A stretch of 64,000 nucleotides of DNA from HXMU1428-3 sp965215715 (GCA_965215715.1 OZ244129.1:2046001-2110000), one strand, 5' to 3'. Shown: positions 26,312 to 35,597, numbered from the stretch's first letter. Numbers and translations are program-made. The notes: a model not told the origin generated them from the letters alone.

Positions 26312-29031
26312 TACTTACCCTCCTTCTCAAACCGTGACACGAGGCCGCTCAGGGTTGCACTTGGTTGAATTGCACTGTGCGGGATAAGGAGATACTTCCA
26401 AGGCTTGCCGCCATGCTGTAGCTCATGTTTTGTTGCCTCTTCACACCATTGCTTCGCAGCCCTGGCTTTTTCCTGCACTTCATCGGTGGCCACTTCTTTT
26501 TCCATTTTCGGTTCACAGAGCAGTTTATGGGTGGTGGTTTCCACCACAAAATCCGGCTCATAGGTACGCTCCGGCGTGTAGTAGATTTTGAAATCTTCCC
26601 GCGCTGGTTTGAACCATTTAATCACGTCTTTTTCATCTTCCACCATCACTGCAAATTTGCGCTCTGTATCAGAATGGAACTTTTGCACGGGATATAAGCA
26701 TTTTCTAAAGCCTTGAAACAGCATACCGCGAATGAGCGATCGCTCCTCCACATCATTGCGGAAATAGCGTGCTTTTTCTTGGGCATCGTAAGATACGCTT
26801 GCCATTTTAGGGCGTTCAAAACCGCGAGAAACGGTGAACTCATACTCCGTATAGCCGCGCTTGTAATGGAGCTGCATTTGTGCGTGAACCACGTTCGCCA
26901 GCTCTTTGCGGTAATATTGTAGCACGTTTAGAACATCATCTTCCTCGTTGAGGTAGGAGCGGATGTAGGCAACCATCTGACCAGCAAGATCGTACAAAAT
27001 ATCCGCATGGTCATCATAGGAGATATCGTTGAAATCGATGAGTACAGAAACAATGTAATCCTCCGGACGCGCTTCCTTAAACACCATTCTTTCACTTTGC
27101 AGCTGCTCGCGCTCTGCGGTACGAAGATGCTGGATAAGGATTTGCTGTTCAACAGGGTTGAAACGCCCAATGCCTGATGTATCAAGCGCGAACTTCTCAA
27201 ACGTGTAATTCTGTGAGTCCTTCGGCGTTTGGATGATGCGGGGAATATCGATAGTGTTCTCGATATATGCCTGCGTCACCTTTTTCACCACTTCTTCGAC
27301 ATTTGGCTTTTCGATGATGCCATCAAGCTGCGCTTGTTTAGGTTTGATTTTCTCTTCAATGAGTTTGACCATTTCCTTTTGCACATCAGCGTCTTTGAGC
27401 TTGCGTGAGCTTGGGAGGCGTTCAAATTCCTTGATAACTTCCAGCGCGGTGTATGCCACTTCCTTTTCTTCCTCGCGGAAGAGTGGTGGTTGCTCAACTG
27501 GCTTGGGCTTATCCGATGGAACCATCGGCTGTTCGAAAAATTTTTCTGCTTCCGGAACTGCTGGCTGTCCTGAGATGATGGAATCAAGATTGGATCGAAT
27601 CTCCAACGCTTTTTTGGGCTTAAAGTCGATGTCTTTGCCGATCACGATACCTGTGCGGATGATGGACTTCTTATCATTTGCCTCGGCAATGATGTCATCA
27701 AAGCGATCATGCGCCACGATGGTCAGGCGATCCACGGCTGGCACACCTGTGCGCTTTCCATACGGCAAACGCAGACCACGCCCGATGGATTGCTCCACCA
27801 GCGTGCGCGAGTTGGCGGCACGAAGAGGTACAATGGTGTAAAGGTTGGTAACGTCCCAGCCTTCTTTCAGCATATTAACGTGAACCACAATTTCCGTTGG
27901 CTCGTTGGGGTCTTCCACGGAAAGTAGTCGCTCGACTGTTTCATCCTTTTCCTCGCCGCGTTGGGCGGAGTGGACGGTAATCACGCGGTCTTTGTACCGA
28001 CCTTCGAAGAAATCGTCACTTTTGATCAGCTGCATGATATTTTCCGCATGCGTTGTATCCTGTGCTACCACCAACATGAACGGCTTCACGCGAGGCTTAT
28101 CATGATTATCGGCGTATACCTTCAGCTCAGTTTTCACCGTCTCGTGAATGCGGATACCATCCTCCAGTTTTAACTGCTCCAACTGTTCTTCGGTATAATT
28201 CTTGGCGTTGAAGTTTTCGCGTGTGGCAACGGCTGGCTCTTTCACATAGCCATCTTCCATCGCCTTATAGAGCGGATAACTGTAGATCACGTTTTTGAAC
28301 GGGTCAGTTTTTGTGCCGGATTCCACCTGCGGCGTAGCGGTCAGCTCCAGCCCCAGAATTGGCTTCAACTCATTGATTGCCTTCACACCCGCACTGGCGC
28401 GATAACGATGTGACTCATCCATGAGCAGCACCAGATCTTCCAACCCAGATAAATAGTCAAAATAGCTCTCACCGATATATTCAGATAAACGCTTGATACG
28501 CGGGGCTTTGCCGCCACGCACCTCGGAGTTGATCTTCGAGATGTTGAAAATGTTGATATGAACGCCCTCGGCTTGACCAAGCAAGTCAGTACCACGAATA
28601 CCACGGCCACTTTCGTAGTTGTCGCCTGTGATAATTTCAGGCGGATTCATGGCAAATTCTGAAATTCCCTGAAATACATACTTCTTGTTTCCCGGCGTAA
28701 AATCCGCAATCAGCTTATTGTAGATGGTCAGGTTGGGAGCCAGCACGAAGAAGTGCTTAATACCCTTCGACAGATGCAGATACGAGATGAACGCACCCAT
28801 TAGGCGGGTTTTACCCACACCGGTTGCCAGCGCAAAGCAGAGCGAAGGGAAATCACGCTCAAAATCTTCCACGGATGGATATTCGGAGGCAATGACCTCC
28901 AAGTCTTTCGCCAGATCACGGTCTTTAGAGAGCGGAACAATCTCTGTCAGCCGCGCAAGAATTTCCAGTGAATCACGCTGCGGGATACGCAGTGATAGAC
29001 GGTTTGAAATGCTGTTAATGTGCTTATCCAT
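26311..29031 (-). CDS. Type III restriction Res-type helicase-nuclease
   Basis: A 906-residue SF2 helicase of the type III Res group: FALATGVGKTRLMGAF (motif I), LLMDESHRYRA (II), LTATPQVESG (III) and VEQSIGRGLRLPYGKRTG (VI). Near the C-terminus, YEPDFVVETTTHKLLCEPKM matches a PD-(D/E)XK endonuclease core (D, E-x-K). It should cut DNA after ATP-dependent translocation, with the methyltransferase encoded immediately upstream (2-bp gap) as recognition subunit. Longer linkers and the extra operon partners set it apart from a plain type III system. Confidence 0.86.
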   Translation of the reverse strand: MDKHINSISNRLSLRIPQRDSLEILARLTEIVPLSKDRDLAKDLEVIASEYPSVEDFERDFPSLCFALATGVGKTRLMGAFISYLHLSKGIKHFFVLAPNLTIYNKLIADFTPGNKKYVFQGISEFAMNPPEIITGDNYESGRGIRGTDLLGQAEGVHINIFNISKINSEVRGGKAPRIKRLSEYIGESYFDYLSGLEDLVLLMDESHRYRASAGVKAINELKPILGLELTATPQVESGTKTDPFKNVIYSYPLYKAMEDGYVKEPAVATRENFNAKNYTEEQLEQLKLEDGIRIHETVKTELKVYADNHDKPRVKPFMLVVAQDTTHAENIMQLIKSDDFFEGRYKDRVITVHSAQRGEEKDETVERLLSVEDPNEPTEIVVHVNMLKEGWDVTNLYTIVPLRAANSRTLVEQSIGRGLRLPYGKRTGVPAVDRLTIVAHDRFDDIIAEANDKKSIIRTGIVIGKDIDFKPKKALEIRSNLDSIISGQPAVPEAEKFFEQPMVPSDKPKPVEQPPLFREEEKEVAYTALEVIKEFERLPSSRKLKDADVQKEMVKLIEEKIKPKQAQLDGIIEKPNVEEVVKKVTQAYIENTIDIPRIIQTPKDSQNYTFEKFALDTSGIGRFNPVEQQILIQHLRTAEREQLQSERMVFKEARPEDYIVSVLIDFNDISYDDHADILYDLAGQMVAYIRSYLNEEDDVLNVLQYYRKELANVVHAQMQLHYKRGYTEYEFTVSRGFERPKMASVSYDAQEKARYFRNDVEERSLIRGMLFQGFRKCLYPVQKFHSDTERKFAVMVEDEKDVIKWFKPAREDFKIYYTPERTYEPDFVVETTTHKLLCEPKMEKEVATDEVQEKARAAKQWCEEATKHELQHGGKPWKYLLIPHSAIQPSATLSGLVSRFEKEGK

Positions 29032-29033
29032 GA

Positions 29034-30650
29034 TTATACCTCCTCACCGAATAGATCGGTTTCTTTTTCTTCTTCAATGGCAGAAGGTAAACTCTGAACA
29101 TTAAGCGAATAATCGTCTTTGCCCCATTCGCATTTCTTTAAGACTGAGTGCGGGATTTTCTTGAGCGTTAAATTGGGGAAGTCCTCTTCTTTGCCACGGA
29201 AGGCGGAGCAACAAATAAGGAGTGAGCTTTTTTCGCCCACCTCATCGGATATGGCCTGAAGCTGGGATTGATCCAGCGTTTGGGTGGTGACGTAGATGAA
29301 GTCACTCTCGGTGGAGTGGCCGTGCTCCCAATAGTGCTCCTCGCTTGGTGCGTAGACAAAGCCCATCATTTTGCACATGGCCTCGGCCAGCATCGCGGCG
29401 TTGAATTCATCATTGATGACCAGGCGACCCCAGCGATCTTTTTCCAGCAGGCTTGGCGCAAGGTGATAATAGCGGAATCCGCCACCGCCTTTCCAATTCA
29501 CGGCCTTTGAAATGCCGCCCTGATCGGTGCCATCAATCACCTTCTGCATGCGTGGCACGATGTGGGTATCGCAATGCTCACCTAATTCCACCATGATCCA
29601 CTTGCGCCCCATCTTATGCGCCACTGCACCTGTGGTGCCAGAGCCAGCGAATGAGTCGAGGACGAGGTCGCCAGGGTTGGTGGCAATATACATTATCCTT
29701 TCCATTAGCCGTTCTGGTTTAGGAGTGTCGAACGTTTCCTTACCAAATAGAGCCTTAATTTCTTTTTTAGATTCTTGCGTGTTACCCACCTCTTCATGAG
29801 GCCACCATGTCCAAGATTGCCTGCCTTGAGCTTCTGAAAGATAGTTTTTCCTGCGGGGAACGCCTTTACCATCTTTACCAAACCAAAATTTTCCTTCAGA
29901 CACTTGCTGCAAAAAAGCTGGTTCCACATTTTTCCAGCATGAACCCTCCGGCGGCTCATAAACAGCACCTCCAGGAGTAGTAATTTTATACATCTGGTTT
30001 GGCCTATAACCTTGAGCGGTAAAATCTCTAGAAACCCATGGGCCTTTAGGGTCGTTATCAGGATTTTTGTATTCTTTTCGTTGTCGCTCACTTAGAGGCA
30101 GTAGATTAGCAACATTCCTGAATTTAGGACTATCTTTTGCATATACTAAAATATTCTCATGACCGTCGCCTAAAATAGCTCTGAAGTCAGGAGATGTTCG
30201 CTTCTGCCAAGCAACATTTGCAATAAAATTGGATCGTCCGAAAATCTCATCACATAACACTTTTAAATAGTGAGCCTCGTTATCATCGATGCTTATCCAC
30301 AATGACCCATCGCTTGACAGCATGCGTTTTAAGATTTCCAGCCGATCTCTAATTAAGCTAAGCCACAAAGAGTGCTCTATACCATCATCATAGTGTTCAA
30401 ATGCTGAGCCTGTATTGTATGGTGGGTCGATATAGATGCATTTTACTTTACCAGTATATTCCTGCTCCAAACTTTTCAGAGCCAGCAGGTTGTCTCCAAA
30501 GATCAGCTTATTATCGAAAATGTCACTCTCGCTCACGCGCTCGGCGGCATGGTAAGATTTCTCCGGCTCCTCCAGCAGGATGCGCGGCTCCAGCTTCGGC
30601 GTTTTCTCCTTGCCGATCCATGTCAGCTCCAGTTTTTGTTTCTTACTCAT
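29034..30650 (-). CDS. Adenine-specific DNA methyltransferase, type III Mod-like
   Basis: A 538-residue beta-class amino-methyltransferase. Catalytic motif IV DPPYNTGSAF comes first (about residue 75), the SAM-binding motif DLVLDSFAGSGTTGAVA later (about 328-344). A ~170-residue C-terminal extension may help DNA recognition. It protects host DNA and likely gives the Res helicase its specificity; the target sequence cannot be read here. Its first nine residues MSKKQKLEL are shared with the upstream 229-aa protein because of a 35-bp duplication. The start overlaps that gene's stop by four bases (ATGA). Confidence 0.9.
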   Translation of the reverse strand: MSKKQKLELTWIGKEKTPKLEPRILLEEPEKSYHAAERVSESDIFDNKLIFGDNLLALKSLEQEYTGKVKCIYIDPPYNTGSAFEHYDDGIEHSLWLSLIRDRLEILKRMLSSDGSLWISIDDNEAHYLKVLCDEIFGRSNFIANVAWQKRTSPDFRAILGDGHENILVYAKDSPKFRNVANLLPLSERQRKEYKNPDNDPKGPWVSRDFTAQGYRPNQMYKITTPGGAVYEPPEGSCWKNVEPAFLQQVSEGKFWFGKDGKGVPRRKNYLSEAQGRQSWTWWPHEEVGNTQESKKEIKALFGKETFDTPKPERLMERIMYIATNPGDLVLDSFAGSGTTGAVAHKMGRKWIMVELGEHCDTHIVPRMQKVIDGTDQGGISKAVNWKGGGGFRYYHLAPSLLEKDRWGRLVINDEFNAAMLAEAMCKMMGFVYAPSEEHYWEHGHSTESDFIYVTTQTLDQSQLQAISDEVGEKSSLLICCSAFRGKEEDFPNLTLKKIPHSVLKKCEWGKDDYSLNVQSLPSAIEEEKETDLFGEEV

Positions 30651-30658
30651 GCGACTTC
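30624..30658. repeat. 35-bp direct repeat, copy at methyltransferase start
   Basis: Covers the end of the 229-aa gene (codons for EVA and stop), the ATGA junction and the MSKKQKLEL codons of the methyltransferase. One mismatch relative to 31310-31344. Confidence 0.88.
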
Positions 30659-31336
30659 CTTGTTTGTATTATTTTCACCGGAGTCCTTCTGCAATGCGCT
30701 ATCAAACGATAGGTATTGGCAGATGTCATCCATCAACGATGTCAGGTGATAGCTGGTGTATAATTTGCTGTCGTATTTCCGTCCGGCTTTTCTGTCGGTT
30801 TCATCCTCAACGGATATTTCCTGATAAAAAGCAACTAGCCCCGTCCTGATAAGGGATTGGAGGGTTTCTTCATATCCCTCTAACGCGTTTGAAGTGGAAA
30901 AAGACTTGGATTCTTTTTCCCGAACCATGATGCCAAGAAGCTTTATTTCCTCTGCTTTCAGAGAAGACACTATGTCAGCATAATAAAGGAATTTGTCGGC
31001 GGCAGGAGCTTCGGAGAAGTTTTTACCCGCAATGACCTGTGCCAGCAGACGCAAATTGATCCTTGCTGCCCCTTCCTGAGCTGCACGACCATATCTGTAT
31101 ATGATGGCCGCCACTTCTTCCAGCTTAGCCGCGTCACTCATATCTTTGTAGCCGTCACCGATTTCATCCAGTAGAATTTCCCGTGCCGCATCGAGGCGTT
31201 TCTTGAAAACCTGCTGTATTGCAGTTGAGAGTGTGTTGCCAACGGGAATAAACGCACCAAGAATGTCACCCGCAATACTGCCTATGTATTGAGATTGTTC
31301 CCCAGCCATCAGCTCCAGTTTTTGTTTTTTACTCAT
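30647..31336 (-). CDS. Unknown 229-aa protein in defence operon (inserted cassette)
   Basis: A mostly helical protein that I do not recognise. Features: an N-terminal MSKKQKLEL copied from the methyltransferase start, a small-residue-rich segment (YIGSIAGDILGAFIPVGNTLSTAI) that could be a membrane or amphipathic helix, then helices rich in Ala/Leu/Glu and a charged C-terminus. Both ends coincide with the 35-bp duplication, so the gene seems to have been inserted between the abi gene and the methyltransferase while keeping both ATGA junctions. By context it is an accessory defence factor. An effector with a membrane-active segment is one possibility. Confidence 0.75.
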   Translation of the reverse strand: MSKKQKLELMAGEQSQYIGSIAGDILGAFIPVGNTLSTAIQQVFKKRLDAAREILLDEIGDGYKDMSDAAKLEEVAAIIYRYGRAAQEGAARINLRLLAQVIAGKNFSEAPAADKFLYYADIVSSLKAEEIKLLGIMVREKESKSFSTSNALEGYEETLQSLIRTGLVAFYQEISVEDETDRKAGRKYDSKLYTSYHLTSLMDDICQYLSFDSALQKDSGENNTNKEVA

Positions 31337-31344
31337 GCGACTTC
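31310..31344. repeat. 35-bp direct repeat, copy at start of the 229-aa gene
   Basis: Contains the EVA-stop end of the Abi_C gene, the ATGA overlap and the MSKKQKLEL codons of the 229-aa gene. Partner of 30624-30658. Confidence 0.88.
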
Positions 31345-32229
31345 TTGCTCCTTTTGCGTTCTTTGGATCTGCTGATATTCGTAGCTGTCGAGCAGGAACT
31401 CACAGAATGTAAATGCGGTATTAACTGCCAGCTTTGCGTGGTGGCGTGCTGGTTTGTATGATCTGGAGTGACGGTCGGCCATTTTATTGCTCAAGCCACT
31501 TATGCCTGACACCAGACTATTCAGCCCCGCCAGTATTTGTTTCAAGGTGTCCGATAGGTCTTTAGAAGGATCAAGGTTTAAGGCTTGTTTCGTCGCTTTA
31601 TATAGCTTCTGAAGGTCGCCATCATATTTTGGAACTTCTGCGCCGCTCTTGCGGATTATCTCTTCCTGAAATGCCTCAACCAATGAACGGGCATTGGTGA
31701 TTGCACCATCATAGTCGCCCTTAGCCAGCTTTTCGTTGGCCTTCCTGATCTGGTCATTAATAAACTGGTGGTCTAGTTTTGTAACGCCAGTAATTTCCAC
31801 TGTTTTATCACCAATGGGCTGCACATCAAAAACCCAGAAATCACCATGGGTACGCCAACCAGTCTCGTCAACGAGACAGTCAATTCTTTCGGGAATGAGT
31901 TTGAATCCATCTTTTCGCAGATATTTGTTTAATGTTCCGGCAGCTTCGTTATTTGCTGCGCCTTCTCCAAAATGAACTGGATCAAGTGCTTCCTTGATGA
32001 TACCTACCATAGCATCTGTGCCGTTATATTCTTTCAGCTTTTCAATGGTGTAATCTTTGCGTGATGGAAAACCAGATGAGTAAATATCGGTAGAGCCGAA
32101 GCCGTAAAAGAAATTAACCAACTCCGGCCCACTGCGATAACCGTGAGTTTCTCTATCGCTTCCACCTGTAATGATGTGCGCCAATGCTTCAATGGTAGAG
32201 CCTGATATTTTCATCCCACTAGCCTCCAC
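31333..32229 (-). CDS. Abortive-infection family protein (Abi_C domain)
   Basis: A 298-residue protein. The C-terminal ~110 residues (about 175-285) match the Abi_C fold: ITNARSLVEAFQEEII, DLQKLYKATKQALNLDPSKD, QILAGLNSLVSGISGLSNKMADRH and ARHHAKLAVNTAFTFCEFLLDSYE. The N-terminal ~150 residues look like an AbiJ-type sensor domain but are not named with confidence. Relatives commonly read LRNKxGDAH in the core; here it is LSNKMADRH, so the Arg expected for an R-x4-6-H HEPN nuclease site is Ser247. It overlaps the SNF2 helicase end by 19 bases and the next gene by four. Confidence 0.82.
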   Translation of the reverse strand: MEASGMKISGSTIEALAHIITGGSDRETHGYRSGPELVNFFYGFGSTDIYSSGFPSRKDYTIEKLKEYNGTDAMVGIIKEALDPVHFGEGAANNEAAGTLNKYLRKDGFKLIPERIDCLVDETGWRTHGDFWVFDVQPIGDKTVEITGVTKLDHQFINDQIRKANEKLAKGDYDGAITNARSLVEAFQEEIIRKSGAEVPKYDGDLQKLYKATKQALNLDPSKDLSDTLKQILAGLNSLVSGISGLSNKMADRHSRSYKPARHHAKLAVNTAFTFCEFLLDSYEYQQIQRTQKEQEVA

Positions 32230-35200
32230 TCTACACGGAACAATTCTTCCACATGGTGGCTGGTGTCCTGCATTTGCTTTTCAATTTGTTTGATGAGCGT
32301 GTCGCGCTTTTTATCAATCTCGTCCTGCGAGTTATAAAGCTCGTGCCGCTTCTTAGTACGGCGTTTCTCCAGCGTAGCTTTCTGCTTTTGAAACTCTAGC
32401 TTTTCCTGCAAACTCACCATCTGCTTGGACTGACGCGAAAGCTCGCGGATGTCTTTGTCGATCTTCTTCAGCTCCAGTTCCAGCCCATTCTTCAGGTCTT
32501 CCGCCCAGCGGTCGAGCTTATCCAGCTCTTCGTTAAAGTACCCGTGATTGCTATATTCTGCCTGCTGTAGCAATTCGCCAGTGCGCGAGCGGATAATCGC
32601 CTCTGCATGATCTTGGAACGGGCTTTCCTGGTACGCGGCATCGCTTATGTTGGCTGGTAATAAGAATAGTTTTTCTCCCACTTCCTGCCCAAGCTGCGTT
32701 CCCTCACTATCATGCACCACAAAAAGCAAGTGTTCCACTTCCTCAAAGGTTTCGATGGTCAGACGGTGCAGCGATAGCCACCCAGATTTATTGATATGAT
32801 CCTCCAGCATTGCGATGCGGTGGGGATAGGATGATAAATCAAAGGTGATGGTGGATGGTGGAATATCCAGCTCTTTCCCGCCTTTAAGTACCAGTTCGCC
32901 CTGGATATTTGAAAGGCGGTGTGGACTTCCCTGAAGAGGATTTTTCTTGATCGTGCGAGCGCGGAGGCGTTTTTTGACCTCGGCATACTCTGCTTCTTTT
33001 TGCTCTGGTGTCAGCTCACCCATATCGAGGTAATAATAAATAGGCACTTCGTTGTGCTCTTCTGGCCTGGCTCCCTTGCGAATGAATTCTTCGTCCGTGC
33101 CAAAAATCAGCTTCTCGTCATTAAAGTAATACTGGCTTTTATGGTAAGCCGTGCTGTTACTGTATTGATGGGTATAGATATATTTGGTGAGTGCCCAGAA
33201 CATGCGCGTCACATCGTCCATCCGCTTCTGCGTGCTTTCCATGCGGAATTTCAGGCGTTGGTGAACATCTGCATCAAAATGCTCAAACAGCATCTGGCGT
33301 GCCTCGGTGAGCTTTTCCTGAATTGGCTCGTCTAGTTCTTTTTGCAAGGTTTCAAAGGCTTGCTCAATTTCTTCGGGCTTGCGGCAGGTGTCATAAATGT
33401 CATAGATGCGCTTCTCAAAATCGATGCCTGATTCAATGCGGCCTAGAATTTCATCCGATGCACCAAACACCCCGTCAAATAGCTGGAATTTCTCCTGCAG
33501 CAATTGGTAGATTCGCTGGTCAGCCCAATTGGTTTTATTGAGGAAATTGACCACCACCACATCATGCTTTTGCCCATAACGATGGACACGGCCGATGCGC
33601 TGCTCCACGCGCTGCGGATTCCACGGCAGGTCATAATTCACCAGCAGTGAGCAGAATTGCAGGTTGATACCTTCGGCGGCGGCTTCCGTAGCAATCATGA
33701 TCTCACCTTCATCGCGGAAGAAATCCACCAACGACATCCGCACATCCACATTAAGCGTACCCGTGATGCGGCCTGTATCCTTTTCTTGTTCAGCCCATTT
33801 GCGATAAATAGAGCGTGCCAGCTCATCGCTGTTCTGGCCATTGAAGGTGACGATTTTCCCTTTATAGCCATTATCGGTCAGGAACTCTTTCAGATAACGC
33901 TGGGTACGGCTGGATTCAGTGAAAATCAGGGCTTTGCGTTTACCGCCAAGCTCCTGCATACGAGCAAAGCCAATATCGAGAGCCTTTAGAAGCTCTTTTG
34001 CCTTGGATTCCACCTTGATGGAACGCGCTAACGTTTCAAACTCTTCCACCTGCTGAATTTCATAATCCAGCTTCTGGTAATTGATCGGGCGGCCTTTGTG
34101 CGTGGCGCGTTTCTCGCCATTCTCTTCCTCGATAAAATCCGCATCCATATCGTTTTCACCGATCAGGTTTTTACGGATATTCAGCTCTTTTTCTTTACCG
34201 GTGCGCTTAATGTCCTCAAGACGTGCCTTGATGGTTTTTAGCGTTCCTACCAGAGCATAGGAAGATGACGCCATGAGCTTGCGGATAATCAGCACTACCA
34301 GCTTACGCTGCGCCCATGGTATGGCGTAGGTGTCCTGCTCAAGCAAAAAATCTGACACGCGGTCATAAAGCTCTTGCTCTTCCTTGGTAGGAGTGAATGG
34401 CTGTGTGATTGCTTCGCGGCGCGTGTAATTGATATATTCCAGCACTTGCGAGCGAAGGGTGCGATGGACGAACGGCTTCATTCGTTCCTTCAACTCCTCC
34501 AATGGCGGATCACCGCTGGCATATCGACTGCGGAAGGATTCCACGCTGCCGAAGATGCGGTCATCAATTAGCGATGCCAGGCCATACAGCTCCATAAGCG
34601 AGTTTTGCAGCGGGGTGGCGGTGAGCAAAACCTTCTTGAACCCCTCAAGGGCATATTGAATGTTTTTGCCCATTTTATTGTCTGTACGATAGAGATTCCG
34701 CAGCTTATGCGCCTCATCGATTACCACCAAATCCCATGATGCTTTGTGCATCTCATCTTTTAAACGGTTGGCGAACTGGTAGGACATGATCACCACACCC
34801 TCATAGCGCAATGGGTGCTTATCTTTATTACGGCTTCGCGCTTTGTAGGTGTCATTCTCAAGAATGATGCTTGGCAGGTTAAACTTTTCCTCCAGCTCGA
34901 TTGACCATTGGCGGCGCAAGCTGGCCGGACACACCACCAGCAATTGCTTTTTATGTTCCGCCCAATACTGGCACAGCAGAATGCCTGCCTCGATGGTTTT
35001 ACCCAAACCCACTTCGTCAGCCAGAATAACACCCTTGGAAAGCGGCGAGCGCAGTGCAAATAATGCCGCCTCAATCTGGTGAGGGTTTAGATCAACGTGT
35101 GCATCAAAAAGTGAGGTGGTAATACGGTCAACGGAAGCAGAGGAGCGTTTTGCTGTCAGTTCATGCGCGTAATACTTGGCATGAAACGGCGTAAGATTGG

Positions 35201-35255
35201 TTTGGTTACCAATCCCCATTTCATTTTCAATATTATGCTGCGCCACATGAATCAT
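32211..35255 (-). CDS. SNF2/RapA-type helicase, defence-associated
   Basis: A 1014-residue Swi2/Snf2 ATPase. Motifs: ILADEVGLGKTIEAG (I), LVVIDEAHKLRN (II), LLTATPLQNSLMELYGL (III), ALIFTESSRTQRYLKEFL (IV region), EAAAEGINLQFCSLLVNYDLPWNPQRVEQRIGRVHRYGQ (V-VI). The C-terminal ~400 residues are highly charged coiled coil. Such RapA-like remodellers occur in several phage-defence loci (for example DISARM-type drmD). It likely translocates on DNA and feeds the methyltransferase/nuclease partners. It is the largest gene of the operon and begins 4 bp after the small HTH gene. Confidence 0.87.
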   Translation of the reverse strand: MIHVAQHNIENEMGIGNQTNLTPFHAKYYAHELTAKRSSASVDRITTSLFDAHVDLNPHQIEAALFALRSPLSKGVILADEVGLGKTIEAGILLCQYWAEHKKQLLVVCPASLRRQWSIELEEKFNLPSIILENDTYKARSRNKDKHPLRYEGVVIMSYQFANRLKDEMHKASWDLVVIDEAHKLRNLYRTDNKMGKNIQYALEGFKKVLLTATPLQNSLMELYGLASLIDDRIFGSVESFRSRYASGDPPLEELKERMKPFVHRTLRSQVLEYINYTRREAITQPFTPTKEEQELYDRVSDFLLEQDTYAIPWAQRKLVVLIIRKLMASSSYALVGTLKTIKARLEDIKRTGKEKELNIRKNLIGENDMDADFIEEENGEKRATHKGRPINYQKLDYEIQQVEEFETLARSIKVESKAKELLKALDIGFARMQELGGKRKALIFTESSRTQRYLKEFLTDNGYKGKIVTFNGQNSDELARSIYRKWAEQEKDTGRITGTLNVDVRMSLVDFFRDEGEIMIATEAAAEGINLQFCSLLVNYDLPWNPQRVEQRIGRVHRYGQKHDVVVVNFLNKTNWADQRIYQLLQEKFQLFDGVFGASDEILGRIESGIDFEKRIYDIYDTCRKPEEIEQAFETLQKELDEPIQEKLTEARQMLFEHFDADVHQRLKFRMESTQKRMDDVTRMFWALTKYIYTHQYSNSTAYHKSQYYFNDEKLIFGTDEEFIRKGARPEEHNEVPIYYYLDMGELTPEQKEAEYAEVKKRLRARTIKKNPLQGSPHRLSNIQGELVLKGGKELDIPPSTITFDLSSYPHRIAMLEDHINKSGWLSLHRLTIETFEEVEHLLFVVHDSEGTQLGQEVGEKLFLLPANISDAAYQESPFQDHAEAIIRSRTGELLQQAEYSNHGYFNEELDKLDRWAEDLKNGLELELKKIDKDIRELSRQSKQMVSLQEKLEFQKQKATLEKRRTKKRHELYNSQDEIDKKRDTLIKQIEKQMQDTSHHVEELFRVEWRLVG

Positions 35256-35259
35256 CTAA

Positions 35260-35439
35260 TCAATTTGCCTTTTTTTGTTTTTTACGCGTCCACTCTACGA
35301 TCTCTTCTTTTCTAAACCGCCACGATCCACCCACCTTAAAGCCAGGCAGAATACCCTCTGCCGCGAGGCGATAGGCCGTTTTCTCCGTGAGCTTCAGGTA
35401 AGCAGCCACATCCTTAATGGTTAAAATATCGTCTTCCAT
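35260..35439 (-). CDS. Small HTH protein (MerR/excisionase-type, AlpA-like)
   Basis: A 59-residue protein. LTIKDVAAYLKLTEKTAYRLAAEG followed by LPGFKVGGSWRFRKEEIVEW is the classic excisionase-type winged HTH with its beta-wing. The frame is complete with ATG at 35437-35439 and stop at 35260-35262, 4 bp before the SNF2 helicase start, so it leads the defence operon. It may regulate that operon or serve as recombination directionality factor for the island. The 10-bp-phased repeat array and a palindrome lie just upstream and are candidate targets. Confidence 0.82.
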   Translation of the reverse strand: MEDDILTIKDVAAYLKLTEKTAYRLAAEGILPGFKVGGSWRFRKEEIVEWTRKKQKKAN

Positions 35440-35597
35440 AGACTCCTCTCTGCAGTCATTGTTATGAGAAAATACGGCTAAATTTTCTAAGATGCAAAAG
35501 GTTTATGTAGTTGCATGTAGTTACACGCGCTGCATTATGCTGAAGGAAAGAATATGCGGGGCAAACCATCCGCGCATTTCCCTGACATTTCGGAATG

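Noticed and set aside
27233..27841. 202-codon plus-strand ORF inside the Res helicase gene
   Set aside because: Antisense shadow of a strongly conserved helicase frame, low-complexity Ser-rich product, no start signal.
23648..35255. Defence operon considered as complete DISARM or BREX
   Set aside because: No DUF1998 DrmB, no DrmA-type helicase and no PglZ or BrxC-like genes. Only the SNF2 helicase and methyltransferase are shared in type.
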